Assembly (NCBI RefSeq): GCF_039544105.1
Contig: NZ_BAABLA010000007.1
Reading direction: 5' to 3' (one strand)
From: Haloechinothrix_A salitolerans
GTDB taxonomy: Bacteria > Actinomycetota > Actinomycetes > Mycobacteriales > Pseudonocardiaceae
Length of the DNA: 64,000 nucleotides
Position 1 is the first letter of the stretch, and each line of letters starts with the position of its first letter. The translations under genes were made by a program, and so were the position numbers. Below the pieces are notes generated by a model. The model ran no database searches, was not told the DNA's origin, and saw only the letters and a program-made list of their open reading frames with translations. Positions 7,220 through 15,375 of the stretch are shown piece by piece.

Positions 7220-9726
7220 CAGGCACCTCCTGACAGCGTCACGGCCGCGCCATGACCCGCGCCGAGCACGCTCCTGATCGACTCCGGCGACCGGGCGGGC
7301 GCCCACACGACGTCGTCCGGCAGATCAGCGAACTCGACCGGCAGCGTCAACTCGCCACGGTCTGTGCTGATCGTCGCCTGCTTACCCTTGGTGACGCCGT
7401 GCCGCTCCGCGGTGGCCCGCGACATCCGCAGCACCGCGTTCCGCGCGGTGCCCGCCAGGTGCGGCTCGTCGTCCTGCAGCGACCCGTTGTCGATGAGCTG
7501 CCGCCAGGTGGCGAGGCGAACGGCTCCGGCGGGCGCGTCCGGGGCGTCCGGCGCGGTGCCGGGTGCCATGAAGGGCATCTTGCTGGCGTCAGGTGCCATA
7601 AAGGTGCCCTTCATGGCACGAACGCGGTCGAAGTCCGACCACGCCGCCTGCGACGTCTGCGTGAACAGGTCGGCGTCCATCTCCACAGCGAGGGTGTCGA
7701 GCACGCGGCAGTCCGGCAGCGCGCCGGTGCCTTCGAGAGTGATGGTGAACGGCCGCTCGCGGCCTTCCCAGTCGAGGAAGGTGCCGGTCTTCTCGTCGAC
7801 CGGCGCGATCGGCAGCACGACGTCGGCGTGCTCGGTCACCGGGCTGGGCCGCATCTCCAGGCTAAGCACGAAGCCGACGTTCGCCAGCGCCTCGCGGGCA
7901 GCCGCCGGGTCTGGCAGGTCATCCGGGTCAACCCCGGCGACGACCAGCGCGTCCAGTTCACCGGATGCGGCGGCGGCCAGCATCGCGGCGGTGTCTCGGC
8001 CCGGCTCGGCGGGTAGCGTGCCCGGATCAAGGCCCCAGGACGTCTCCAGCTCGCGGCGGGCATCGGCGTCGGTGACCGGCGCGCCACCGGGCAGCAGCGC
8101 CGGGACCGCGCCCGCTTCCAGCGCGCCTCGCTCACCCGCCCTGCGTGGCACCCACGCCACGCGAGCGCCGGTGCGCTTCGCGAGCCGTGTGACGGCGCTG
8201 AACAGGCCGGGCACCTCGGCGGCACGCTCGCCGACGAGTACGACCGCACCCTCCGACGACAACGCGGCGTCCAGGTCCTTCGCGTGGTCGGCGATGCCGT
8301 CGACGGCGGCGGCTTCCTCGCCAGGCTGGCAGGCGAGCAGCTCACCGAACGTCTTACGCACAGAAGTCGTCGTCCACTGTCCGATGTGGAACAACCTGGT
8401 GTCCTTGTCGCGGGCGGCCTTGCGCAGCCGCAGGAACACGATGGGCGACTCGTCCTCCGGCTCGAACGCCACACAGAGCACTGCGGGTGCCTTCTCCAGG
8501 CTGGCGTAGCTGACGTGGTCCGGTGTCGTGCCGACCACAGACGACGCCAAGAAGTCCAGCTCCTCGGCGGAGTGCGCCCGCGCGCGGAAGTCGATGTCGT
8601 TGCTGCGCAACGCGATCCGGGCGAACTTGGTGTAGGCGTAAGCGTCCTCGACGGTGAGCCTGCCGCCGGTCAGCACCCCGGCGCCGTTGCCGTCGCGAGC
8701 GGCGACAAGTGCGTCGGCCGCGCGCCGCAGGGCTTCGGTCCAGGACGCCTCGACCAACTGGCCGGAGTCGTCGCGCACCATCGGCTTGCGGATGCGGTCC
8801 TTCGCGGCGGCGTAGCGGAACGCGAACCGACCCTTGTCGCAGGACCACTCCTCGTTGACGTCCGGGTCGTCGCCCGCGAGGCGGCGCATCACCTTGCCGC
8901 GCCGGAAGTCGGTACGCAGCGCGCAGCCGGACGAGCAGTGCTCGCACACGCTTGGCGAAGACACCAGGTCGAACGGCCGCGAGCGGAACCGGTACGCGGC
9001 GCTGGTGAGCGCGCCGACCGGGCAGATCTGGATGGTGTTGCCGGAGAAGTACGACTGGAACGGCGTGCCGCTGGACGTCGTCGTCGCGGTCGTGTCGTGG
9101 ATGTCGGCGGTCTCGGCGGTTCCGATCTGCTGATGGACGCCGCGTTCCAGCAGGTCGATGAACGGGTCACCGGCGATCTGGTCGGAGAACCGGGTGCAGC
9201 GCTGGCAGAGCACGCAGCGCTCGCGGTCCAGCAGCACCTGCGTGGAGATCGAGATCGGCTTCGGGAACGTCCGCTTGGTGTCGACAAATCGAGATGTCGA
9301 CCGGCCGTGGGCCATGGCCTGGTTCTGCAGCGGGCACTCCCCGCCCTTGTCACAGACCGGGCAGTCCAGCGGGTGGTTGATGAGCAACAGCTCCATCACA
9401 CCCTCCTGCGCCTTCTCGGCGACGCGGGAGGACTTCTGCGTCTTGACGACCATGCCGTCGGCGACGGTCATCGTGCAGGATGCCTGCGGCTTCGGCATCG
9501 GGCGGCCGTTCATCTCCACCTCGACCAGGCACTGGCGGCACGCACCGGCCGGGTCGAGCAGCGGGTGGTCGCAGAAACGCGGGATGACCGTGCCCAGCCG
9601 CTCCGCGGTGCGGATGAGCAGCTCACCCTCCGGCGCGATGACCTCCTCGCCGTCGACGACCAGCTTGACGTGACCCTCGGGGACCTCGGTCACCTCGGTC
9701 TCAGTGTTTTCCGGCGCGATTGTCAT
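7219..9726 (-). CDS. nuoG: NADH-quinone oxidoreductase subunit G (NuoG)
   Basis: Large iron-sulfur subunit of complex I, 835 aa. Domain order: N-terminal [2Fe-2S] ferredoxin (CDHPLLDPAGACRQCLVEVE), His/Cys cluster region (HPLDCPVCDKGGECPLQ), ferredoxin-like cluster site (CVLCQRCTR), then a molybdopterin-oxidoreductase-type domain starting with CEHCSSGCALRTDFRRGK. Start overlaps the nuoF stop by 4 bases. Oddity: residues about 703-721 (AMKGTFMAPDASKMPFMAPG) are encoded by a 27-base near-perfect palindrome plus a partial copy, listed separately. The insert keeps the frame and lies in a poorly conserved C-terminal stretch. Confidence 0.96.
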   Translation of the reverse strand: MTIAPENTETEVTEVPEGHVKLVVDGEEVIAPEGELLIRTAERLGTVIPRFCDHPLLDPAGACRQCLVEVEMNGRPMPKPQASCTMTVADGMVVKTQKSSRVAEKAQEGVMELLLINHPLDCPVCDKGGECPLQNQAMAHGRSTSRFVDTKRTFPKPISISTQVLLDRERCVLCQRCTRFSDQIAGDPFIDLLERGVHQQIGTAETADIHDTTATTTSSGTPFQSYFSGNTIQICPVGALTSAAYRFRSRPFDLVSSPSVCEHCSSGCALRTDFRRGKVMRRLAGDDPDVNEEWSCDKGRFAFRYAAAKDRIRKPMVRDDSGQLVEASWTEALRRAADALVAARDGNGAGVLTGGRLTVEDAYAYTKFARIALRSNDIDFRARAHSAEELDFLASSVVGTTPDHVSYASLEKAPAVLCVAFEPEDESPIVFLRLRKAARDKDTRLFHIGQWTTTSVRKTFGELLACQPGEEAAAVDGIADHAKDLDAALSSEGAVVLVGERAAEVPGLFSAVTRLAKRTGARVAWVPRRAGERGALEAGAVPALLPGGAPVTDADARRELETSWGLDPGTLPAEPGRDTAAMLAAAASGELDALVVAGVDPDDLPDPAAAREALANVGFVLSLEMRPSPVTEHADVVLPIAPVDEKTGTFLDWEGRERPFTITLEGTGALPDCRVLDTLAVEMDADLFTQTSQAAWSDFDRVRAMKGTFMAPDASKMPFMAPGTAPDAPDAPAGAVRLATWRQLIDNGSLQDDEPHLAGTARNAVLRMSRATAERHGVTKGKQATISTDRGELTLPVEFADLPDDVVWAPARSPESIRSVLGAGHGAAVTLSGGA
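7563..7619. repeat. Palindromic repeat (one full, one partial copy) inside nuoG
   Basis: Full copy 7592-7618: arms GTGCCATAAAGG and CCTTCATGGCAC around a 3-base loop, 11 of 12 positions paired. A partial copy, GTGCCATGAAGGGCATCTTG, lies at 7563-7582. Both are read in frame as NuoG residues around 703-721. The arm pattern (GTGCC, AAGG, three bases, CCTT, GGCAC) matches the palindrome inside menE at 23767-23789. What it does is unknown. Confidence 0.75.
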
Positions 9727-11018
9727 GCCTGCGCTCCCACCAACGCCGATTCGGACTGCTTGGCCTTGTTGTCCTCACACAGTGCGAGGAACTCGTCGCG
9801 GAAGTACTTGATACCGCTCTCGATCGGGCTGACCGCGCCGTCGCCGAGGGCACAGAACGACCGGCCGAGGATGTTGTCGCAGACATCGAGCATGGTGTCG
9901 ATGTCTTCCTCCGTGCCCCGGCCCTCGACCATGCGTTCCAGCACCTGCGCGAGCCAGAACGTGCCCTCGCGGCACGGCGTGCACTTGCCGCAGGACTCGT
10001 GCTCGTAGAACTGCGTCCACTTCATGACGGCCCACGGCACCGACACCGTCTCGTTGAACACCATGATCGCGGTGGTGCCGAGCATTGACCCAGCCTCCGC
10101 CGCGCCCTCGAAGTCCAGCGGGACGTCAAGGTGGTCGGCGGTGAACATCGGCGTGGACGAGCCGCCCGGCGTCCAGAACTTGAGCGGGATGCCGTCCTTC
10201 ATGCCGCCCGCGAGCTCAAGCAGCTCCCGCAGCGTCGTGCCGAGCGGAGCCTCGTACTGGCCGGGCTTCTCGACGTGACCCGAGATCGAGAAGATCTTCG
10301 GGCCAGGCGACTTCTCCGTGCCCATCTCGCGGAACCAGTCGGACCCCCCGTTCACGATGTAGGGCACCGTCGCGATGGTCTCGACGTTGTTGACCGTGGT
10401 CGGCTTGGCGTACAGCCCGGCGGCCGCGGGGAACGGCGGCTTCAGGCGTGGCTGGCCACGACGTCCCTCCAGCGAGTCGAGCAGCGCGGTCTCCTCGCCG
10501 CAGATGTAGGCGCCCGCGCCCGCGTGCACGACGATGTCCAGGTCGAAGCCGGAGCCGAGGATGTCCTTGCCGAGGTACCCGGCGTCGTAGGCCTCGCGGA
10601 CGGCCGCCTGCAGCCTGCGGATGCAGTGCAGCACCTCGCCGCGCACGTAGATGAAGCAGTGGTGCGCCCGCATCGCGTAGGAGGCGATGATGCAGCCCTC
10701 GATCAGCGAGTGCGGGTCGGCCATCATCAGCGGGATGTCCTTGCACGTGCCCGGCTCGCCTTCGTCGGCGTTGATGACCAGGTAGTGCGGCTTGTCCTCG
10801 TTCGGCGGCATGAACGACCACTTCACGCCAGCCGGGAAGCCAGCGCCGCCACGGCCACGCAGCCCGGCGTCCTTGATCAGCGCGACGATCTGCTCCTGCG
10901 GTTTGCGCAGCGCCTTCTTGACGGCGGTGTAGCCCTCCAACTGTTCGTAGGTGGACAGCCGCCAGGAGTTCGGCGACAGCCAGCGCTTGGTGAGCACCGG
11001 CGTGATCGGATCAGCCAT
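9723..11018 (-). CDS. nuoF: NADH-quinone oxidoreductase subunit F (NuoF)
   Basis: NADH- and FMN-binding subunit and electron entry point of complex I, 431 aa. Visible motifs: the glycine-rich FMN/NADH segment GRGGAGFPAGVKWSF, the loop GAGAYICGEETALLDSLEG, and the [4Fe-4S] ligands SCGKCTPCREG near the C-terminus. Start ATG at 11018 (MADPITPVLTKRW) is chosen over an Arg-rich extension to 11114. It overlaps the nuoE stop region by 8 bases and nuoG by 4. Confidence 0.96.
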   Translation of the reverse strand: MADPITPVLTKRWLSPNSWRLSTYEQLEGYTAVKKALRKPQEQIVALIKDAGLRGRGGAGFPAGVKWSFMPPNEDKPHYLVINADEGEPGTCKDIPLMMADPHSLIEGCIIASYAMRAHHCFIYVRGEVLHCIRRLQAAVREAYDAGYLGKDILGSGFDLDIVVHAGAGAYICGEETALLDSLEGRRGQPRLKPPFPAAAGLYAKPTTVNNVETIATVPYIVNGGSDWFREMGTEKSPGPKIFSISGHVEKPGQYEAPLGTTLRELLELAGGMKDGIPLKFWTPGGSSTPMFTADHLDVPLDFEGAAEAGSMLGTTAIMVFNETVSVPWAVMKWTQFYEHESCGKCTPCREGTFWLAQVLERMVEGRGTEEDIDTMLDVCDNILGRSFCALGDGAVSPIESGIKYFRDEFLALCEDNKAKQSESALVGAQA

Positions 11019-11841
11019 GGTTCGCCTCCTCGTCGCGCATGGCGGGTGCGACCCAGCCCCTTTCCTGCGCGAGCTTCGCGCCGCGCAGCGTCTCCTCCGC
11101 CGCCGAAGGGCCATCGACGTCGGCGGTGAACTGCTCGTCGTCAGGGAAGAACCCGGCGAGCTGGAGCTCGACGGACTTCAGGTCGGTCAGCGGCGCGCCA
11201 CGCGTCGGGTGCGGCTTCTCGCCCTTGCGCAGCGCGTCCACCAGCTCGACGGCACTCTGCTCGGTCTGGTTGTCGAAGTACTCGTAGTTGACCTGGAGCA
11301 CCGGCGCGAGGTCGCATGCGGCAAGGCACTCGGCATGTTCCAACGTGATCGAGCCAGGCTCGCCCGGCGTTCCGGACGTCTCTTCGTGGCCGAGCGGGGT
11401 GCCGTTCTCACCGAGGTGGTCTTGCAGCTTCTTGTAGATCGCGTCGCCGCCCATCGCGGCGCACAGCGTGTTGGTGCACACGCTGACCAAGTGCTCGCCG
11501 CAGGGCTTGCGCTTGTACATCGTGTAGAACGTCGCGACCGCGCTGACCTCGGCTTCGGTCAGGTCGAGCTTGCTCGCGCAGAAGGAGATGCCCTCCTGGC
11601 TGACGTAGCCCTGCACCGACTGCACCAGGTGCAGCATCGGCAACAACGCGGAGCGGGCGACCGGGTAGCGGCCGATGATCTCGGCCGCCTTGGCGTGGAT
11701 GTCGGCGTCGAACACCTCGGCCGACTCGGGTGTCGGGCGGTCGCCGGTGGGCGGCGGGTGGGGCATGGAATGCGGCGGGGGGTCCGGGGGACCTCCCCCG
11801 GCCGGGGTGTGGGGGCTTGGCCCCCGCTGTGGCTCAGTCAC
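11011..11841 (-). CDS. nuoE: NADH-quinone oxidoreductase subunit E (NuoE)
   Basis: Thioredoxin-fold [2Fe-2S] subunit of the NADH dehydrogenase module, 276 aa. Cluster ligands appear in CTNTLCAAMGGD and ECLAACDLAPVLQVN. The GTG at 11841 overlaps the nuoD stop in GTGA and sits 9 bases after GGAGG, so it is preferred to the GTG three codons upstream. The first 45 or so residues (TEPQRGPSPHTPAGGGPPDP and on) are proline/glycine-rich, probably disordered, and longer than in most relatives; the alternative ATG at 11766 would remove about half of this. Confidence 0.93.
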   Translation of the reverse strand: MTEPQRGPSPHTPAGGGPPDPPPHSMPHPPPTGDRPTPESAEVFDADIHAKAAEIIGRYPVARSALLPMLHLVQSVQGYVSQEGISFCASKLDLTEAEVSAVATFYTMYKRKPCGEHLVSVCTNTLCAAMGGDAIYKKLQDHLGENGTPLGHEETSGTPGEPGSITLEHAECLAACDLAPVLQVNYEYFDNQTEQSAVELVDALRKGEKPHPTRGAPLTDLKSVELQLAGFFPDDEQFTADVDGPSAAEETLRGAKLAQERGWVAPAMRDEEANHG

Positions 11842-13205
11842 CGGTCGCACCCTCCCATCACGGGGTCAAGCGAAGCGACAGCGGCGATCACGTCAGCCAC
11901 CATGCCGCCTTCGGACATCGCTGGCATGGACTGCAGGTTCACGAAGCTTGGGTCGCGCACGTGGACGCGCATCGGTCGGGTGCCGCCGTCGGAGACCATG
12001 TGGTACCCCAGCTCGCCACGCGGCGACTCGACCGTCGTGTACACCTGGCCCGGCGGGACGGCGAATCCCTCGGTCACCAGCTTGAAGTGGTGGATCAACG
12101 ACTCCATGGACTGACCCATGATCTTGCGGACGTGCTCGAGCGAGTTGCCCATGCCGTCCGAGGAGATCGACAACTGCGCGGGCCAGGCGATCTTCTTGTC
12201 CTCGACCATCACAGGGCCCGGCTCAAGCTTCTTGACCGCCTGCTTGATGAGCCGCAGCGACTGGTGGATCTCCTCCACGCGCAGCAGGTACCTGGCGTAC
12301 GAGTCGGCCTCGTGCGCGACCGGGACCTCGAAGTCGTAGTCCTCGTAACCCATGTACGGGTCGGTCTTGCGCAGATCCCACGGCAGACCGGCCGAACGCA
12401 GGACAGGACCGGTGATGCCAAGCGCGAGGCAAGCGTCCACCGGTAGATAACCGATGCCCTTGAGCCGCTGCTGCCAGATCGGCTGCCCCGTCAGCAGCTT
12501 GTCGTAGTCCGGCAGCCGCTTGTCCATGGTCTTGAGGAACTCGTTGATCTTATCCTCGGCGTCGGTCGGCAGATCCTGCGCGACACCGCCAGGCCGGATG
12601 AACGCGTGGTTCATCCGCAACCCGGTCAGGAACTCGAGCAGGTGCAGCGCCTCCTCGCGCTCTCGGAATCCCGCCGTCATGCCGGTGAGCGCGCCGAGCT
12701 CCATACCGCCGGTGGCGAGCGCGACCAGGTGCGAGCTGATCCGGTTGATCTCCATCAGCAGCACCCGGATCACCTCGGCGCGCCGAGGCACCTCGATGCC
12801 GAGCAGTTTCTCGACACCCATGCAGTAGGCCGCCTCGTTGAACAGCGGCGACAAGTAGTCCATCCGCGTCACGAACGTGACGCCCTGCGTCCAGGTGCGG
12901 TACTCGGTGTTCTTCTCGATACCGGTGTGCAGGTAGCCGATGACCGACCGCAGGTCGGTGACGGTCTCGCCCTCCAGTTCGAGCACCAGCCGCAGCACGC
13001 CGTGCGTGGACGGGTGTTGCGGGCCGAGGTTCATGACGATCTTCTCGTCGCCACCCACCTCGGAGATGACGTCGTCCCAGTCGCCGCCTGTGACGGTGTA
13101 AACCGGGCCTTCCGTCGTCATCCGCGACGCCGCGGGCTGCTGGCTGTCCGACCCATTCTCGGTGGTGTCGGTACCGGTCGTCGCGTCCGAAAGCCGTTCG
13201 CTCAC
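11838..13205 (-). CDS. nuoD: NADH-quinone oxidoreductase subunit D (NuoD)
   Basis: 49-kDa-type quinone-chamber subunit, 455 aa. Family segments include MNLGPQHPSTHGVLRLVLEL with the conserved quinone-site His, FNEAAYCMGVEKLLG, and the invariant C-terminus DPVMGGCDR. The N-terminal 40 residues (Thr/Asp/Gln-rich) are an actinobacterial extension. GTG start overlapping the nuoC stop by 4 bases. It is translated separately from nuoC, not fused as in enterobacteria. Confidence 0.97.
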   Translation of the reverse strand: MSERLSDATTGTDTTENGSDSQQPAASRMTTEGPVYTVTGGDWDDVISEVGGDEKIVMNLGPQHPSTHGVLRLVLELEGETVTDLRSVIGYLHTGIEKNTEYRTWTQGVTFVTRMDYLSPLFNEAAYCMGVEKLLGIEVPRRAEVIRVLLMEINRISSHLVALATGGMELGALTGMTAGFREREEALHLLEFLTGLRMNHAFIRPGGVAQDLPTDAEDKINEFLKTMDKRLPDYDKLLTGQPIWQQRLKGIGYLPVDACLALGITGPVLRSAGLPWDLRKTDPYMGYEDYDFEVPVAHEADSYARYLLRVEEIHQSLRLIKQAVKKLEPGPVMVEDKKIAWPAQLSISSDGMGNSLEHVRKIMGQSMESLIHHFKLVTEGFAVPPGQVYTTVESPRGELGYHMVSDGGTRPMRVHVRDPSFVNLQSMPAMSEGGMVADVIAAVASLDPVMGGCDR

Positions 13206-13990
13206 GAGTACGCCCTCCGCTGGTCCGGTGGTGGGATCTCGGCACCCTTGTATTCCACGGGGATGCCACCGAGCGGATAGTCCTTGCGCTGCGGATGACC
13301 GTCCCAGTCATCGGGCATCAGGATCCTGGTCAGCGCGGGGTGGCCGTCGTAGATGATGCCGAACATGTCGTAGGCCTCCCGCTCGTGCCAGTCGGCCGTC
13401 GGATAGACGTCCGCGATGGACGGCACGTGCGGGTCGTCGACGTCGAGGCAGACCTCGAGCCGGATGCGACGCCGGTAGGTCATCGACAGCAGGTGGTAGA
13501 CGGAGTGCAGCCGCTGCGGCACGTCTGGGCCGTAGTCAACGCCCGAGATCGAGCTGCACACCTCGAACCGCAGGCCGGAGTCGTCGCGCAGCGTGCGGCA
13601 CACCTCGACAAGGTGCTCGCGCTCCACGTAGAAGGTGATCTCGCCACGGTCAATCGTGACCTGCTGGATCACGCTCGGATCGATGTCCCGGTCCGCGAGC
13701 GCGGCGAGGAACTCGTCGGCGAACTCATCGAAACCGTCGCCGAACGGGCGCTTCGCGGCTGGCGGGGTGTAGGCGGGCAACCGGAGGCCGCCGTAGCCGG
13801 AGGTGTCCCCTGTGCCCCGGACGCCGAACATGCCCTTGCGCTCGCGGCCAGCGACAACCGCGCGAGCGGGCTCGGTGCCGAACGGCTCTAGACCGGCGTC
13901 CGGCCGTTCCGCGCTTGACTGTGCCTCGCCAGGTCGCGGCTTGGCGTCGTCCTGGCTTGGTGTGGTGGTGGGCTCGTCAGATTCGGTCAC
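13202..13990 (-). CDS. nuoC: NADH-quinone oxidoreductase subunit C (NuoC)
   Basis: 30-kDa-type connecting subunit, 262 aa. The family signature is complete: EREAYDMFGIIYDGHPALTR followed by ILMPDDWDGHPQRKDYPLGG. The N-terminal 70 residues are acidic and low in complexity and are unlikely to be structured. GTG start 7 bases after the nuoB stop; GAGGAG within the nuoB tail supplies the ribosome-binding site. Confidence 0.96.
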   Translation of the reverse strand: MTESDEPTTTPSQDDAKPRPGEAQSSAERPDAGLEPFGTEPARAVVAGRERKGMFGVRGTGDTSGYGGLRLPAYTPPAAKRPFGDGFDEFADEFLAALADRDIDPSVIQQVTIDRGEITFYVEREHLVEVCRTLRDDSGLRFEVCSSISGVDYGPDVPQRLHSVYHLLSMTYRRRIRLEVCLDVDDPHVPSIADVYPTADWHEREAYDMFGIIYDGHPALTRILMPDDWDGHPQRKDYPLGGIPVEYKGAEIPPPDQRRAYS

Positions 13991-13997
13991 GCCAGCG

Positions 13998-14639
13998 TCA
14001 GCGCTCCTCTAGCAGTTGCAGCGGGATGGTGCTGCTGCGTTTGCCTTCCACCTCGTTGGGCGGGACGGTCCGCAGCCGCTCGTCACGGGTCTTGGCCGGT
14101 GCGTGGGCGACCGACGATGGCGGGAGCGCGAGTTCCTCGCCCTTCTCCGCCTTGAGCTTGGCGCGATTCGGGCCCATCGGCTCATGCTTGATCTTCTCGT
14201 GGAGCTTCATGATCGCGTCGATCAGCATCTCCGGCCGGGGCGGGCAGCCAGGCAGGTACATGTCCACCGGCACGATGTGGTCGACACCCTGCACGATGGC
14301 GTAGTTGTTGAACATGCCGCCGGAAGAGGCGCAGACACCCATCGCGAGCACCCACTTGGGCTCGGACATCTGGTCGTAGATCTGGCGCAGGACAGGCGCC
14401 ATCTTCTGGCTCACCCTGCCCGCGACGATCATCAGGTCGGCCTGCCGGGGCGACGCGCGGAAGACCTCCATGCCGAACCGCGACAGGTCGTAGCGGGGGC
14501 CACCGGTGGTCATCATCTCGATGGCGCAGCAGGCGAGACCGAATGTCGCGGGCCAGAGCGAGGACTGGCGCGACCAGTTGGCCAGTTTCTCCACGCTCGC
14601 GAGCAGGATGCCGCTCGGCAATTTTTCCTCAAGCCCCAT
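13998..14639 (-). CDS. nuoB: NADH-quinone oxidoreductase subunit B (NuoB)
   Basis: Carries the terminal N2 [4Fe-4S] cluster next to quinone, 213 aa. Ligands are visible as the Cys-Cys pair in FGLACCAIEMM, the Cys in GVCASSGGMFNNYAIVQGVD, and DMYLPGCPPRPE. ATG preceded by GGAGG at 8 bases. The C-terminal 50 residues, rich in charge, form the variable tail typical of actinobacteria. A 45-base gap separates it from nuoA. Confidence 0.97.
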   Translation of the reverse strand: MGLEEKLPSGILLASVEKLANWSRQSSLWPATFGLACCAIEMMTTGGPRYDLSRFGMEVFRASPRQADLMIVAGRVSQKMAPVLRQIYDQMSEPKWVLAMGVCASSGGMFNNYAIVQGVDHIVPVDMYLPGCPPRPEMLIDAIMKLHEKIKHEPMGPNRAKLKAEKGEELALPPSSVAHAPAKTRDERLRTVPPNEVEGKRSSTIPLQLLEER

Positions 14640-14684
14640 GCCAGGCTCCTCCCTGAACGTCGATCGCGGACACAGCAGGCCCCA

Positions 14685-15077
14685 TCAGTCCCATTCCAGG
14701 CCCCCTCGCGCCCACTCGTACACGTAGGGAATCGTGATCGCGACGATGAAGACGGTGACGGCGATGAAGCCGAACATGCCTACGGCGTCCGCTGCCACCG
14801 CGTACGGGTAGAGGAAGACCATCTCGATGTCGAAGAGGATGAACAGCATCCCGGTCAGGTAGAACTTCACCGGGATACGCCCACCGCCAGCGACCGGTCG
14901 AGGGGACGGCTCGATGCCGCACTCGTACGGCTCGCTTTTCGCCTTGTTGAACCGCTTCGGACCGACCAGCGGAGCGATCGCCACCGAGAACGCGGCGAAC
15001 CCGAACGAGAGCGCGAGGAGCATCACCAGCGGCAGGTAGGCATCGAGCCCACTCGAGGCCGCGATGTCGTCCGGCAT
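14685..15077 (-). CDS. nuoA: NADH-quinone oxidoreductase subunit A (NuoA)
   Basis: Small three-helix membrane subunit and first gene of the operon. The conserved loop reads SEPYECGIEPSPRP, followed by FYLTGMLFILFDIEMVFLYP. The start is set at ATG 15077 (MPDDIAASSG), 9 bases after AAGGGA, giving 130 aa; a GTG two codons upstream is possible. The Rex-box pair and a probable promoter lie just upstream. Confidence 0.96.
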   Translation of the reverse strand: MPDDIAASSGLDAYLPLVMLLALSFGFAAFSVAIAPLVGPKRFNKAKSEPYECGIEPSPRPVAGGGRIPVKFYLTGMLFILFDIEMVFLYPYAVAADAVGMFGFIAVTVFIVAITIPYVYEWARGGLEWD

Positions 15078-15107
15078 GACCACCCATCCCTTCGCGATGG
15101 CAACAGG

Positions 15108-15127
15108 CTTGTGAAATCCTTCACGAG
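15108..15127. promoter_or_regulatory. Rex operator-like inverted repeat, second site
   Basis: CTTGTGAAATCCTTCACGAG has the same layout as the neighbouring site with one mismatch in the right arm (TTCACGA for TTCACAA). The two centres are 33 bases apart, close to three helical turns, so two Rex dimers could sit on the same face of the DNA. Confidence 0.65.
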
Positions 15128-15140
15128 CTCCGGCAGCGAC

Positions 15141-15160
15141 GTTGTGAAGGGCTTCACAAG
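15141..15160. promoter_or_regulatory. Rex operator-like inverted repeat, promoter-proximal
   Basis: GTTGTGAAGGGCTTCACAAG contains TTGTGAA, four bases, TTCACAA, a perfect match to the Rex consensus TTGTGAA-N4-TTCACAA known from Streptomyces. Rex represses when NADH is low and leaves DNA when NADH is high. A rex gene lies at 45712-46527 of this window. Site and consensus are seen; binding is inferred. Confidence 0.75.
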
Positions 15161-15375
15161 GCTTTGGGTCCGCAGTCTAGGACCCCCGTCACGTTCTTGT
15201 CTGCGGGGGATGGTCAACAGCCGTCCCATGCGTCCGCATCGTCATGATGCGACAGGGAAACGACCAGTTGAGAGAGCCGGCGGTCACATTCGGCACGCGA
15301 TGTTACGGTTCTCACAACGCAGAGTTACCGACGGGTAACCCAAGTCACCACGCGCGGGGTGGTTCGTGCGGACGT

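Larger units (their letters stand above)
15078..15375. promoter_or_regulatory. nuo operon control region (intergenic)
   Basis: 298 bases between the menJ stop and the nuoA start, both genes on the minus strand. It holds two Rex-box-like inverted repeats at 15108-15127 and 15141-15160. A minus-strand TAGACT hexamer at 15179-15174 fits an actinobacterial -10 box (TAnnnT); no good -35 box is visible. Transcription starting near 15167 would place both operators just downstream of the start. An imperfect GC stem (CCCCCG/CGGGGG, about 15183-15211) could end menJ transcription. No coding frame is credible here. Confidence 0.55.

Noticed and set aside
7563..7619. Transcription terminator in nuoG
   Set aside because: Lies mid-gene in an operon whose downstream genes are all needed and has no T tract; better treated as a repeat.
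14016..15338. 440-codon plus-strand frame opposite nuoB and nuoA
   Set aside because: Runs antisense through two certain nuo genes and through the Rex-box region; composition is that of a shadow.
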